NCBI GenBank assembly: GCA_948146395.1
Contig: OX411557.1
Span: forward strand, 38,079,689-38,143,688
DNA length: 64,000 bases
Direction: 5' to 3'
From: Fragum whitleyi
Lineage: Eukaryota > Mollusca > Bivalvia > Cardiida > Cardiidae
In this document: in pieces, positions 1 through 12,908 of the stretch
Numbering within the stretch: position 1 is the first letter of the stretch
Layout of the letters: each line of letters opens with the position of its first letter
Notes under the pieces: model-generated
What the model saw: only the letters and a program-made list of their open reading frames with translations
What the model was told of the DNA's origin: nothing
Database searches by the model: none
Made by a program: the position numbers and the translations under genes

Positions 1-98
1 TTGTCTCGGCTTTCAGTTATGTACCATTTTCGGCTTACGAATTTTGGATAACGTTAGACCTTGACATTGACCTTACAATATATTCCAGAAGCATTTAC

Positions 99-228
99 CC
101 TGCCCTGTATTCAGGATGGCGAAGCGGTGTGAACTGTTTTCCAATTAGACCCCGCTTTGCAGGAGCACTTGCGTGCCAAGCGGGATATAATTGGCAAACT
201 GATTGCACCGTTTTGAGGGGTAGGTGCT
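99..228. repeat. P1-type palindromic MITE (degenerate)
   Basis: Left end CTGCCCTGTATTCAGGATGG, centre with CCCCGCTTTG and GCGGGATATAATTGGCAAAC; right arm decayed. Same family as 11945, 12382, 40770 and 53631. Confidence 0.65.
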
Positions 229-1589
229 TATTCTAGGGCAAATTTCTTTGGCGCACGAAATAGTTTAAAAAATACTCAGTCAGTCCTGCCCGTTTGAAAT
301 TCTTGTGAATACCCCTAACTTTGTAATATTTACGGATACACGTCCAAATGAAAATTTACTTATGCATCCCTAATGTGTTTTAGGAGTAGGTACAAAAAAG
401 GTGCATCAACCTACAAAAAAGGTGCATCATTAGATTTTCAGACGTGTATAAATGAGATTTGCCAATAAGAAAGCGCCCCACGTGAATGTATAGGCGTGCG
501 TCCGTAAAATCTAGGGGTGCACCATGCGAGGACGCGTTTCTTTTTCACGCGTTCATGACTTTAATTTGAATTTAGACTAAAACAATAGAAACATAAATGT
601 GACCCGTCACGCGCAAAAAAGGACCATCTGGGTAGTGAGTAAAATATAATATACTGTAGAAAAGTGCCGATAGCGTCATAAAAATCAAAATCATGCACAA
701 GCGAAAGGATTATTAGAACCGGTATTTAGAATTCCGAAAAAAAATAATATTATTAACAATAATTAAATCATAAAAGCCTTTGGCTTATTACGCAAGTTCT
801 TCCCAAGCCAGTTTACATGTTTTGAGATGTTGTCTGTATTTTGCTATTTTTCTGTGTCATATATGAATAATAAATGGTCCCTTCATTGGCTGAACAGCTT
901 ATCCGAGTCATATTTACGACATTTTGATCGACGCATCAACATTTGTAAATTTCAAAACATTTTTGAGGTTTTTATGAGAAAACTATACATACAGTGATAG
1001 CAAAGGTACCAAACTGAAACCAACTTCTAATCTGTCACTGCATATTTCTCTATTTTCAGCATATTCAAAAGAAAGGGATTGAACAGAACAGTACTTTCGT
1101 GTAAAGACAAATCAATCTCAAGGATTTTGGTAAAAGAATTGTTTGAAAAGGACCCAGAGGACGATTGTTGCAGACAAAAGAAGACACAAACACTACTTTG
1201 AACAAGTCACAAAATTCGCAAAATGTCAGGAATTTTTAAAATTTCAGTCTATGAAATATCGTTATAATGTTGCAAAATCATTATCTTTTCGATGCCTTAA
1301 AGGTAGTAGTCTAGAAAAAACGCAAGGAAAACAATAATTCAGACATTCATTAGCGCAAATGAGGCGGATTTGTTAAATTTACCCACCCCACCAAAAATAA
1401 TTTTGAAAATTGGGGTATCGATGTACTCATGCAAGTTAAATTGCTTTTCACCGAGAATTTTTCGTTGAATTTGGGTTTTGCTATCTTCCAAGTGCACGGG
1501 CTATCAGAATTCAACAAACACTTTCATCTTCAACATTATAAGCAGTACTTTTATTGCTTTATCTAAGTGACCGAGTAAGTAAGATTACT
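229..1589. other. no gene seen
   Basis: AT-rich. Only recognisable item is a lone end of the GTGACCCGTCA MITE family at about 599-645. The short ORF at 1143-1337 has no domain or splice support. Confidence 0.5.
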
Positions 1590-1775
1590 GGGGCCAGTTT
1601 CATCAAAACATTTAGGACATATTTTTGTCTTACTGATGACTTTTGATCCAGTAACAAAAACAATCACTTAGCATAGGTATTGATAGATTGGTGATACATG
1701 ATTTGTGAACTAATATGTAGTAAGTCATAGGTAAGACAAAAATACGTCTTAAATGTTTTGATGAAACAGGCCCCT
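1590..1775. repeat. MITE with about 40-bp terminal inverted repeats
   Basis: Ends read GGGGCCAGTTTCATCAAAAC and, on the other strand, GGGGCCTGTTTCATCAAAAC, followed on both sides by ATTTAxGACxTATTTTTGTCTTAC. Target duplication not clear. Confidence 0.75.
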
Positions 1776-2680
1776 GGTTTTTACTATAAACATATTGTAT
1801 TAGTAAAATCGTTTAATTTCAAACGTTTGTTTTCCTATACGAATGTTAATCTGTTAATTTATTCATCCGCTATCAAAAAGAAATCAGAACAGAAAAAATG
1901 ACATATGCTTCAAAATAAAAAAATAAAAATAAAATATATAATGAAACAATAGACCAGGAAGAAAATGAATGAATAAATGAATAAATAAATACATTGTAAA
2001 TTAGTTAAATAAGTTATCATAGATTTATACATTCAAATGAAGGTGAAAATTTACCTACCGGATTTCTAATGAAAATTCCAAGAGTTAACTGTTTAATAAA
2101 TGTAAACCTAATATTTTTCGGGGGTTTATATATACAGTCTCGTGAGTTCTAGTTAGATTTCAAGTTCAATGTCAGAGGGATAAAAACACGATTGTATGGC
2201 AGGAAAGAAAAAGAAATCTCTTCCAAACAGCGATAATAGAATTGATGGATTCTGCATAAGGACGGCGGACGACAAAAATGTTGTAAATAGAGCTTCTTCA
2301 AAGCTGTAGTTACGCAATTGTTTGTCGCCCAACGATAAAATGCGAAAGAAATACGGTCAATGGCAATGTGTAAACAACAAAAACAGGACAACAGTCATTG
2401 GCATCAACAACGAACAAAAATGGTTCAACCTATCCAATATTTCTTTGTTACACTGTAAGACTCCATCGGCATTTTCTTCTTTTTTTTCCCATCGAAGTGT
2501 GAAACTTAGAGTATGTTGTTACTAAATGAGAACGCCAAGCCGGAGCCTGTTAAATTAAACACCGTATGATAGACTTGGACAAAGGATTATGTTTATAGGT
2601 ACATATATAATGTTTAAATGTATAAATGATGAGATATATAATTTATCCATTTCAAGAACGAAAAACTATTATTAACTGAA
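1776..2680. other. no gene seen
   Basis: AT-rich sequence with short ORFs on both strands at 2149-2525 that overlap each other and show no known motif. Confidence 0.5.
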
Positions 2681-2942
2681 AATGAATGAATGAATGAATG
2701 AATGAATGAATGAATGAATGAATGAATGAATGAATGAATGAAGGAAGGAAGGAAGGAATGAATGAATGAAGGAAGGAAGGAAGGAAGGAAGGAATGAAGG
2801 AAGGAAGGAAGGAAGGAAGGAAGGAAGGAAGGAAGGAAGGAAGGAAGGAAGGAAGGAAGGAAGGAAGGAAGGAAGGAAGGAAGGAAGGAAGGAAGGAAGG
2901 AAGGAAGGAAGGAAGGAAGGAAGGAAGGAAGGAAGGAAGGAA
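2681..2942. repeat. (AATG)n then (GGAA)n compound microsatellite
   Basis: About 60 bases of AATG units pass into about 200 bases of GGAA units with two GGAATG slips. Explains the repetitive Gly-Arg-Lys-Glu reading frames here. Confidence 0.97.
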
Positions 2943-3741
2943 TTTAAAATGCTCCTCTTTAGAAGTTTACATGAGAGGGTAATACAAAAATGTTTGACAA
3001 CTGTTTATTCGACAAAATTTAGTAAAAGGTTGAAGTTTATAAAAAAAAAGAAAAGACAAAATGAAATATCATTACTTATTTCCATGTAAGATTTTACCTT
3101 TTCCATATCATCTTTCGTTGAACTAATTTACGCATGTATGGCCAAATTAAGAGCCCCGTTGAATATCTTAAGTTAATGAATATGAAACTAATTCGAAATA
3201 TTCAAGTATTAATTCAAGTGTTACATGAATTTCAATGGTTGCAAGCCACATTGATATGCTAAGTCATGCGGGGGCAAACCTATCGTGCTCTTAATTAATT
3301 CCTACAATGTCATGACCCTGATCAAATAAATTAATATTCAACATCGATTAAATTGTGCATTTATTTCTAGCAGAAAGTAATCAAAACTGCCTGTAACCAT
3401 CGCATCGCTATTACTCGACCAAATTTGTCGTAACCAAGTCGATTTTATAAATACTGGATCACAAATGAAATGTCGCACTGAGGCGCCTTTTAAAGCGTCC
3501 GAATTGGAATTTGAATGTACTCAAACATATTGATAGACCAATTCGTAGGCTTTTTTTATTTAAAAAAATGATATTTTTACGAAACTATCGGTATTCCACC
3601 AACCCCTTATAAATTTAACTAAGCTCGCTCATCTCAATACGTTATTTTTATTCCAAATTCATTCTACACTTTAAATTTCATTATGTTTTTTTTTTTACTC
3701 TGATAGCAGACTTAGTCCATTATGCAATTAAAATATTTTGG
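2943..3741. other. no gene seen
   Basis: AT-rich unique-looking sequence with no coding or RNA signal that I recognise. Confidence 0.5.
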
Positions 3742-4120
3742 AATCAAATTGAATGAGTGCGAGGAGCGAGTTTAGAATGAAATTAAATGGAGGCAATGCA
3801 ATATCGCTAATTTTGCTCAAGGTGAACAAAACTAGCGATATTTATTACCTCCCATTAATAAGATATGTGTACAAGTTCTATAAAGAGCTTCCCTTTTCTC
3901 TAAGAACAAAGGTGCCGCTTACAATTATAATTATGTCAGTGAAATCGTAGATTTATTCTACAGATTTTTTTTTATTTTGAATATAATTGTTGATCTTATC
4001 ACTTTTAGTCATTTGTGGCGTTTTTGAATGGTTTGAGCGAGTGTTTAGAATGAATGAATGGAGCGCTGAGTGAGCAGTTTAGAATGGTTTTGAATGAGAT
4101 AAATGTCAATTTCACGACAA
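3742..4120. repeat. T2-type MITE (GAATGAATG with central hairpin)
   Basis: Central palindrome AATATCGCTAATTTTG ... CAAAACTAGCGATATT flanked by GGAGG..CCTCCC, then the TTGAATGGTTTGAGCGAG arm and right end AATGTCAATTTCACGA. Left terminus decayed. Related copies at 18156, 23917, 29895 and 36372. Confidence 0.7.
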
Positions 4121-4212
4121 ATTCAATTCCTTTATATTTTGACGATGTCACATGTATGTAAATCTATATATTTTGACGATGAACAATTTCGTTCAAGACT
4201 TATGAATAAAAC

Positions 4213-4243
4213 TTATGTTATGTTATGTTATGTTATGTTATGT
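4213..4243. repeat. (TTATG)n microsatellite
   Basis: About six pentamer units. Confidence 0.9.
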
Positions 4244-4254
4244 ATAATTATGAA

Positions 4255-4448
4255 ATGTCTCGCGAAAAGGGATCATCTGGCGACTCCGTAAAATTAAATA
4301 TTTCAGTAGGAGAATCGACCTTGCACAGGTCAAAGGTCAACCAGAATATACATTTCCAACAAAGTTATACAGCAACGTAGAGTGATTATTCTAGAATAAG
4401 GACAGCTGAAGAATAAAAAAAATCGACCCTGATTAGCCTGTGCAAACC
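4255..4448. repeat. internal part of GTGACCCGTCA-family MITE
   Basis: Shares AAAAGGGATCATCTGGCGACT, a CAACCAGA stretch and CCTGATTAGCCTGTGC with the copies at 32137 and 38582; terminal repeat lost. Confidence 0.55.
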
Positions 4449-4523
4449 ATTGTCACTTAAAGTATATATATATTGGAAATAAAACTAGAAAAATATTGAA
4501 TTGGTCAAAAACGAAAAGAAAAC

Positions 4524-4810
4524 CATAGGCGTATCTAGGACTCTGAAATTTACACGCAGTCTCAGAGGGCGACAATTACAGAATATATAGGACGATATAG
4601 GCGATATCAGGACTTTGACAAAAGATGGATGCCCTCCGTCTGGCCCCCTCTTTATAATTTGAGCGTTGGTGAATAATCAAAACATCGTAACTTCAGCTTG
4701 AATAAGCTGTGGTTTCGATGTTATGATCATTCATCAGCGATGTTATTCAATAAAGGATTATTTCTTTTACGCACTTGCGTAAATTGCGTAATGGGAGTTA
4801 CGCCCTTGAA
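4524..4810 (+). repeat. dispersed repeat, inverted copy of LAMP 3' flank
   Basis: Reads ATAGGCGTATCTAGGACTCT, later GAGCGTTGGTGAATAATCA and ACGCACTTGCGTAA; the reverse complement of the same series occupies 54960-55245. Confidence 0.75.
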
Positions 4811-5454
4811 AACTAAAACTAACGTTTCCAGGGATGGAACTCCCTTCGGAGAGCAAACAAAAAATGGTTGGTGGTGGACGATCGGTCTTTCTGTTTAGCC
4901 CTCACGGCTAATCCACAGGTTAATCCCAGAGTTGAAAAATGGTGTTTTATTGTTAACAATGATTGCCGGAGGATATATACATTTCATTCATGCTATAAAG
5001 ATAAAGTTAACTTTTCAAAAATAACAATTCTTTAATTCAATAGTTTCATCTTCTCTATGATAATAGCAATTGGGTTTTAATAATTTGATCTTGTTTTCCT
5101 TTTAGTTTATAACGATTACAAATAAATGCTATTTTAGTAAGCTTAAAAGAAGATATTCTTTTTCACTTTCTAAACAGATGTAATTAAATATTCATTGCCA
5201 GATGACATAGAGAATACATGTAATCTTCAAATAAAAACCAAACCTTTCTCTGACTTGCCAGTGCTAAAAGCCACTTCAAATACATTCATATATCAGTGAA
5301 TGTACTAATTTTCGAGTGAGTGCCCGGTGGGCATTCCTCTATCTTTCTGTCTCTCTCACTCTATCCCTCTACATAGTCACATCAATATCCTCTCTGGCTT
5401 AGAGGACAAATGCAAGAATTGATAGTTTGTGAGACAGAACCGAAGGATAGTAAA
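4811..5454. other. no gene seen
   Basis: AT-rich, no feature recognised. Confidence 0.5.
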
Positions 5455-6236
5455 TTCGAAAGGTGGCAGAGAAAGTGGGGTGTGAATAAGGGGTGTGTGT
5501 GAGTGAGTGATAGGGAGTAAATTGTGAAAGAGAGATGTGGAGTGAGATAAAACCATGAGAGTGTAAGGACGGTTAAGAGTGTTTTTATGAAAGAGAGAAC
5601 GGAGAGAAGAAAAGAGTGAAGTTTGACAATGTATTGTTGTGAAGTGACAAAGGAGGAGTGAGGGAGAGAGTTAAGTGTGCGTATGGAGGTAGAGTATAGT
5701 ATGAGAAACTAGGAGAGAGTGAAGTGTGGGTGATGAGGAAGAAAGTGGGTGGAGTGTGAATGAGGAGGAGAGTAGAGTATGAGAGGGGATAGTAAGAGAG
5801 GAGGGGGAGAGTGGAGTGTGAATGAGGAGGGGAGTAGAGTATGAGAGAGAATGGTGATAGTGGAATTTGTGACAGGATGGTGAGAGAGGGGGGCGACAGC
5901 GTGAAGTGTGAGTGATGAGGGAGAGAGTGGATTGTAAGAAAGGTGAGTGTGGTTGGTGTGAGAGGAAATGGAATGTGTAAGAGGAGAGAGAAAATGGTTG
6001 GTAAAAGTAAAGGGAACGTGGAGTGAGAATGAAGTGGAAGAGTGTGGATGAGGAGAGAGAATTGAGATAGTGGAATGCAAGTGAGGAGGGAGAGAGAGAT
6101 TGGAGTGTGAGAAAGGCTATAGAGAGAGTGGCGAGGGGGCGAGAGTGGTTTGTGATAGAGGAGACAGGGAATGGATTATGAGAGATACTTGAATGGTGAA
6201 GAGAAGGGGGAACGGAGTGTGATATATAAGGGAGAG
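5455..6236. repeat. purine-rich degenerate minisatellite
   Basis: Nearly all G/A/T on the + strand with loose units such as GTGAATGAGGAGGAGAG and GAGTATGAGAG. The long Ser/His/Pro-rich frames on the - strand are by-products of the pyrimidine strand. Confidence 0.85.
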
Positions 6237-9140
6237 TCTGTATTGTCCTAGTAAACGTGCATGCATTACGATAATAACTTTTCATGTGACTCTAAAATTA
6301 CAATACATGTTTCAGTTTATTGTGTAAAGGATAATATCTTTCGTGAACTCCATAAGGCACCTAATCCCGTGTTTTTAAGATAGATTGGTCCCATTTTCGA
6401 AAGGCGCATGCCATATTACGAACCCCCTCTGTTTCCAAATTATTTCATTTTAGTGGACAAGTTCAATCGACACAAGAAACGACTCCCTTTTGTAGTGCTT
6501 GAATCACAGGAACTTTAAATTCTACAAACAAAATTAATCTGATATACAGAATTTGAGCAATTAGTCCAATAGTATCCCTATCTATATAGATAGGGATACT
6601 TTGTGACTAATTAATCGAGGTCTAGGTCGACATCAAACCCCCTTTATAGCAACCCCGAATCCGCCGCTGAAAATTTGAAGCAAATCTGGTAATGCTTGTG
6701 GTTTCCATCGCATAAAAGAGAAAATCAAAGGCCTGAAAGGCCTGAATTGAAGACAGGACTGAATATTAACAATTCGAATGAAAATTGTGGCGTTTTGAGA
6801 AGATCTCTTGAGTGGGAATCAAAAATTTAAAACAATCATTGATGGTTACATATGGAAACTGCACCTTCCTAACAAATGAATATGCTTTACTTTGAAGACT
6901 CATCACTTCCAGATAAACCTATCCCTCTAGCCAATTCAAGCTTAACAAGAGGGTAACTGCCTTCATAATCGCTATTCATCCCCAAGTGTAAGTTTTCAAT
7001 ATCCTAAATGAAAAATATTCATTTAACCAACAGAAATATGGTGGCAATTCCTGTATTCTAAAAAAACTCATATGAATTATTGCAACCCTGTTTTATAAAA
7101 TTGTATAGATTATCCCCAGCTATCCAATATGATCCAAATCCGATTTTTTCCCAGGCAAACTTATTAAGTGGATGTGTAAAAATCTTAAATAAAATGTTAA
7201 TCTACATGGCACACATTGCTTACCCCTTGATGAAGAGCTGAACATTTCATTGCCATGGTGAATATTGCCTTGAATTGGAAATTTGTTCAAATTTCTTTTA
7301 CATTTATTATCTGATCCAGGATTTGACTAATTATCTCCACATAGAAGAAGCAATGAAAGTAATACCAATATTCTTATACTTTTACTAGTCAAAGTAAATA
7401 CTAAGAAGAAGTATTTTCCCGTACAATAGCTGTAGCTTTTTTTATGAATACCGTTTAAGTTTCTTCTAGGAGTGAAACATTCTATTTCTATTTTTCCATT
7501 GAGATATTTCGATCTCCATTTCAGGTTATTCTCCTTGCATATGGTCTTACTTAGTAGAAAATTATTTTTACTACAAAATAAAATATAAACCTGTTAAGAC
7601 AACCAACCTTTCAGGCCTTTTCCACGGGACTGCTTTTCTAGATCAAGATTCGGATTGAACTATAGGGGACTTCGCCACGGGTATTGATGACGTCATCAAA
7701 ATATGAGTGGTTGGCGTTGCCAACCTTTTTTACATACACAAAGAGCAAAAAATCCAATTTTCAAGTAGTAAGATTAAACATTTGTAATGATTTATTCCAA
7801 GTGAAAAATGTGTCAAAATGTAGATAAATCACCCCTTCTTTTGGTTATGCAGTTGTCATCATGTGACAAAGTCTTTGGAAACGAATACTTTGTGTCGAAA
7901 TATAGCCAACCGGAGAGGCATATGAATCCAAATGAATCGTAGTTGAGAAACCAAACTCGGAAATAGGACACTAATAAAGCTGTACTTAAGGTATTTTGGC
8001 CACTTAGCAACGGAATATGTCATATCCTACCTATTCCGCGTTAATTTGAATTTTAATGTTGATTTTTCTTTATCCCAGTTACGATATTTATCCTGCCTTA
8101 GATTATCCAAACATAGATTTAGGTTTTGTATTTATCCTAAATGGTCTTAACAACATGAATCCAATCATTCTTACCTAGGATTATTGAGAATCGTCAAAAG
8201 CTGTCTAAATATTAAATCCAAATGGATAAAGATGGAAACACTCACACAAGTTCAGAAATTAAGGTCATGTTAGATAATAAGCGAATGTTGCAAATCCAAG
8301 ATATTCGGATGAAACGGCTTTTCGATCACATACTGTAAGGTATAAAAACCCTAACGGAGAAATTTCATTATGGGACATGAAAAACATCGGGGCTTATCAC
8401 ACAAACATGTGTCATACAGTTTGCCATTCCTAACCAAATGATCTATACTACACGGCATATCTCTTTGATCTGACCATAACCGGATGCACCAATCAATATT
8501 GTTAATGTCATAAAACGGTAGCCGCTTATCACACACACGTGCACGGGTCATAAAGATCGCCCTTTCTTACGCAACGTTTTATATTACGTTCCTTATTTTC
8601 TTTGATCTGACCGTGGTCATGAACCAATCAATAAGCCATGTCATATGCCACTGATTGGTTGCTTTCAGTTTGACACAACTCGTCTCTAATGCACAATGTG
8701 TGAATCTTGGTTGACACATCAAATATAATGCTTAATCGGACATAGAAATAACATGATGTCATACATATTTTGTCAAAATATTCGACATGCTTCTAAACAT
8801 TGCAACTAAAGAATTGCAAGGCCCATCTCGTTGAAATTATAGAACTATTACAGTGACTCAAACACGTACTTTTTGTAATCGTTGTAATAATTAGCAGAAA
8901 TTTAGACTTCCAACCAATCAAATTATTGACGGATCCAGATCGGGTTTGCAGTGAGGAGTGAAAGGGGGTGTCATTCAATTATCATAGAGAACTTCAATTT
9001 AAATGGTCACTAATAGGAAAAGGCAGCATCTATATTTTAAGTTCGAAACCTCTTTAAAGAACTCATGTATTCACCACGGCAAATGATATAAATGTTATCG
9101 ATATGATAAAACCAAATTCATTTATAACTTGCCATAAATA
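6237..9140. other. no gene seen; 30-bp perfect palindrome and a weak tandem
   Basis: 6571-6600 is a perfect palindrome centred on CTATCTATATAGATAG. 8395-8515 and 8525-8650 look like two diverged tandem units (TTATCACACA, CTTTGATCTGACC, ACCAATCAATA). Otherwise AT-rich without coding signal. Confidence 0.5.
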
Positions 9141-9292
9141 AATGACATTCGTTCTTCCGTTCGTTCGTCCTTCCTTCCTTCCTTCCTTCCTTCCTTCCTT
9201 CATTCCTTCCTTCATTCCTTCCTTCCTTCATTCATTCCTTCCTTCCATCCTTCATTCATTCATTCATTCATTCATTCATTCATTCATTTATT
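9141..9292. repeat. (CTTC)n/(ATTC)n compound microsatellite
   Basis: CCTT units pass into CATT units, the reverse complement of the arrangement at 2681-2942. Confidence 0.95.
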
Positions 9293-9389
9293 CATTTCTC
9301 GTTACATGCACAATGTTCCATCATTCGTCTGAAATTCTGACTTTCGTAAGTCGTTCGCTTATCTATTTGTTTTCCAATGGTTTCTATTC

Positions 9390-9442
9390 ATCCATCAATA
9401 CATCCGTCCGTCCATCCATCTATCCGTCCGTCCGTCCGTCTT
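9390..9442. repeat. (CCGT/CATC)n microsatellite
   Basis: Short imperfect tetramer run. Confidence 0.8.
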
Positions 9443-10437
9443 ACAAGCCGACTTTGAATACATTTATCCGTCAGTCAGAGAAGATTTTTAGCATCATAAA
9501 AAATCTTCAGTTTGAACACTTTGTATTCAAACAGTTCAATTAGCGCAAATCGAATACCTTTTCACTGTTTTTCAACAAGGTGAAAGGCTTTGTCAAACAA
9601 ATAATCGATAATGACACCACTTGTCATTCAAGAATCAATATTTCCTAATTAGGGAATGCCATTTGGCATCTAAGAAAAATTGTAACATGCCGAAATTTTT
9701 TGTCATAGTGTTATAGATATTGTTTGGATATATTTATAATGGTTTTATTTTGAGCGATTGAGCGATTGGGAAAGACTATCAATGCCGATGTACCGAACGA
9801 TTTTGTTCGCATAAACATAAAAACATAAACCTATTTTTCTTATAATAAGATTTAAAAGAAAACATTAAATCAGGATTTAATGAAATCAAGATAAATCAGC
9901 GGTAAAAAAATGATTAATGTTTGCAGAAAATCAACGAAATCGATGTTATTCCTTTTTGACAGTGGTGTTTTCAAAGAATGGATATTAATTCTAAATCCGT
10001 GTCATTTTCTTTACAAACATGTTTTCTGAAAAATTCGAATGTTTGACTTTTCAAATATGTATAAGTTTGATACCTTTTTCGTCAAGTAAAGCGAAAAAAG
10101 TGGTTTAGATTGGGCGATATTTACATAAATTAAATAGAGCTGGGCGATTCAACGCCAACCATTTTAATTGGCTAGTGGGCTATGACGTCATACCGAAGAT
10201 CCCTATTCGGTGAACTATCAATTTTGACAAAACTGCCAAAATGACAGATCGTTAAATGAAATCCCGAGCTACAGCATTTATCACCTTGAGTAGAATTCTT
10301 TCAAAGTCCAATCCAGAATGTTACAAATAAATCCATTCCAGTTTCCAAAACAGTTTTTGATATTGTCAGAAAATTGTCGAAAACAAAAGCGGAAACTCAA
10401 AACCGGGGTCGCGCATGCGTGGTACTACTGTATAAGC
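9443..10437. other. no gene seen
   Basis: AT-rich; no feature recognised. Confidence 0.5.
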
Positions 10438-10590
10438 CATTCAGGACACCACTCGGCGAATCTAACGCATTCATCACAACTCGGCCGATTCCGTAACCTA
10501 CTTTTAGATTGATCTGAGACTTCAGAGATCGGACGATGATTGCCGAGTGAATATCACGATCTGTTGCCGTTTACGGAAATGACAATATGG
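10438..10590. repeat. relative of the ACTCGGC MITE
   Basis: Begins CATTCAGGACACCACTCGGC, close to the terminus of the element at 56165, and contains ATTGCCGAGTGA and GTTTACGGAAAT as in that element's other end. Rearranged or decayed. Confidence 0.6.
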
Positions 10591-11944
10591 ATAGACAAAA
10601 CCAGCCTTATAATAAAGTAATTTGATAAGCCATCGAAATTTCTCCGTAAATCCAAGTAAAAATTCAAACCTAGGAAATTCCAAGGATTTACGAGTTTATT
10701 CAAATAGCCTTGTGCTATTTTAGTTTTTATCCATTTACACTACGACAGGAGTCTAAAATGGGGAACTGAAAATAGCTTGCCAATGCTATGCATAAAAACA
10801 GTTGTAGGATGCAATTGAAATTTTGGAGCAAATGCAAAAGATTGCAGCCGAAAACGCCCTAAAACAGCACCACCTACGAATGTAAAACACGATTCTGCAG
10901 GCAACTTCTGCATAGATCACGTGTTCACTCCCCTGAGGTCCCGGCCAGAATTTAGGTCAGCACCAAAATTTTACGGTATATTGCTTCACTATTGGTTATT
11001 TTTGCCGCGTTTATTTTTATGAATGGGTCTACTTTTTTGAGCGTAATGACACATGTAGGTTTGTTATCAAAATCCGATGGCGACGATCCCTATATTGAAA
11101 GACAGGTAAACCTGTCTTCAATAAAAATATTCGGGTAAAAATCTATGAGGTCCATATTTCCTGATCTTTTCTGATTGTTTGTTCATATTTACGAAAAGAA
11201 CCTTTTGTTATAATCCGATAAACATCGTCTAACATTTTCAATGAAATCTTAATTATGTTTGTGGATACTATTCCCAATTGTTTCATAACCCCAGTTCTGT
11301 CGTATAGATTCATATAAAAGACAAGTGCCCGACTTCCTCGCACGCAATCGCTACCAGTCATCATTTAAATTATATTTCAGTGTTTCCCGTCCATCTGGTA
11401 TGATTGTTATTCGTTTTTCGGACTAAATTTCCTTTCTATTAATACAAGAATTACTTATAGGGGAGTTACAGCGGGTCAACCTTTCAGAATTTGTCATTTT
11501 TTTTCAATAACCACCACGAGCCGTCAATATGACGCCGCAGATATTTAAACATTTGGATTTCATTGGTTGGAAATACTTTATTTTAATAAATGTACAAATG
11601 AAAATTTTGCACGAGGTTGGTACCGACCTACAAACACTATAGCTTACAGTCCAATTCATGCTCAATAGAATTGGGTGGTGCTTCGGCTTCTGATGGTGCT
11701 TCGGTTATTTAATGCGCTTGAAGAAAATCACATTGACGTCATGTAAATCCGCGTGCGAACTTACGCGTTTTTTATAGCTGCGCCCTAATTTTCCCGAGGC
11801 CTATTCCGTAGAATCGTCGAGGGTTCCCGATCGCTTTTTGTGTACGTAGAATGTGTGTCGCTAAACAATCTGTAATCGTTGTTGCTTTGCATCTTGTATT
11901 CAAACAGAACTCTCCCGCAATTGCATTATTATGACGAGCAACCC
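10591..11944. other. no gene seen
   Basis: AT-rich. A 73-codon frame on the - strand at 11143-11364 looks mildly coding-like (KISLKMLDDVYRIITKG) but has no recognised domain. Confidence 0.4.
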
Positions 11945-12078
11945 CGCCCTGCGTTCAGGATGACAAAACAATAAAAACTGTTTGCCAATAACACCCCACT
12001 TTGCACGCGCGTTTGCGTTCAAAGCGGGTTAAAATTGGCAAACAGTTTGCATCGTTTTGTCATCCTGAACGCAGGGCT
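11945..12078. repeat. P1-type palindromic MITE, best copy
   Basis: 134 bases, ends GCCCTGCGTTCAGGATGACA perfectly inverted over about 24 bases; CTGTTTGCCAAT also inverted. Can fold into a long hairpin. Confidence 0.88.
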
Positions 12079-12196
12079 GATCAAGATCAAAATAGTTTCC
12101 TCTTAATTCTTTTGATATCTGACAATCGTCATTTATTTACTTATTTTTTCATTGACAGATTACAAACTTTTTATCTAAATCCACAATTGTACGACA

Positions 12197-12322
12197 TGGG
12201 TTGATAATCGTAGACCTATGCGAGATAGCAGCTGGAGGCTAGGAAAGGGTGTGATGGTTGAACTGGTGAAAAAATACCAGGAATCCGTTGTTAGGTGCTC
12301 CTGCCGCCGCGATATATTAATC
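12197..12322 (+). mobile_element. SINE1 fragment (body only)
   Basis: Matches the SINE1 body from GGGTTGATAATCGTAGACC to CGCCGCGATATA; lacks the tRNA-like head. Confidence 0.75.
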
Positions 12323-12381
12323 AACCAGACAGTTCAGGTCGCATGAGAGCCATTAATGATTTCTAGCTACTTTGTTAAATA

Positions 12382-12508
12382 ACCGTCATGCTTTCAGGAT
12401 GACAAAACTGTTTTAAAATTATACCCCGCTTTGCACGCAAGTGTACGTGCAATGTGGGATATATTTGAAAACACTTTGCGCCATTTTATTATCCTGAGAA
12501 AAGGGCAG
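12382..12508. repeat. P1-type palindromic MITE
   Basis: TTTCAGGATGACAAAACTG at the left and TTATTATCCTGAGAAAAGGGC at the right, with ACCCCGCTTTGCACGCAAG in the centre. Confidence 0.75.
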
Positions 12509-12608
12509 GTAGTTCTATGAAGGCATTTACTAAGGTTTAAATCAATTCTGTGGACGGCATTGGCAATATTCCAGATTTGAGTACTTATAACTTCTATCAA
12601 GTGTATGT

Positions 12609-12897
12609 TGCCGCCGTCATAGCGCCGTTGGTATTGCGTGGGACTGTCATCTGGAGGTCCTTGGTTCGATCCCCGACGGCGGAACTCATTCTTTCCGGCT
12701 ATTTGTCTCTTACCAATGGGTCGATAAATCGAAAACCTATGTAGAATAACAGCTGGAGGCTATGAAAGGGTATAATGGTAGTACTGGTGTAAGAAATACC
12801 AGGAATCCACTGTTAGGTACTTCGCGCTATAGCTGAAAGATTGTTGAAAGTGGCGTTAAACCCTTTTCAAACAAACAAACAAACAAACAAACAAAAC
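12609..12897 (+). mobile_element. SINE1, full length, tRNA-derived
   Basis: tRNA-like head with A box (TAGCGCCGTTGG) and B box (GGTTCGATCCC), body CACCAATGGGT-like and TACCAGGAATCC, and a (CAAA)n tail. Flanked by GTGTATGTT and GTGTATATT, a likely 9-bp target duplication with one change. Confidence 0.85.
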
Positions 12898-12908
12898 AGG
12901 TGTATATT

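Noticed and set aside
2766..3089. Gly/Arg/Lys/Glu repeat protein
   Set aside because: Reading frame created by the GGAA microsatellite.
5671..6285. 204-codon Ser/His/Pro-rich protein on the - strand
   Set aside because: By-product of the purine-rich tract; a second overlapping frame is just as long-lived and neither has coding features.
9142..9543. 133-codon Phe/Leu/Ser-rich protein
   Set aside because: Frame comes from the CTTC/ATTC microsatellite.
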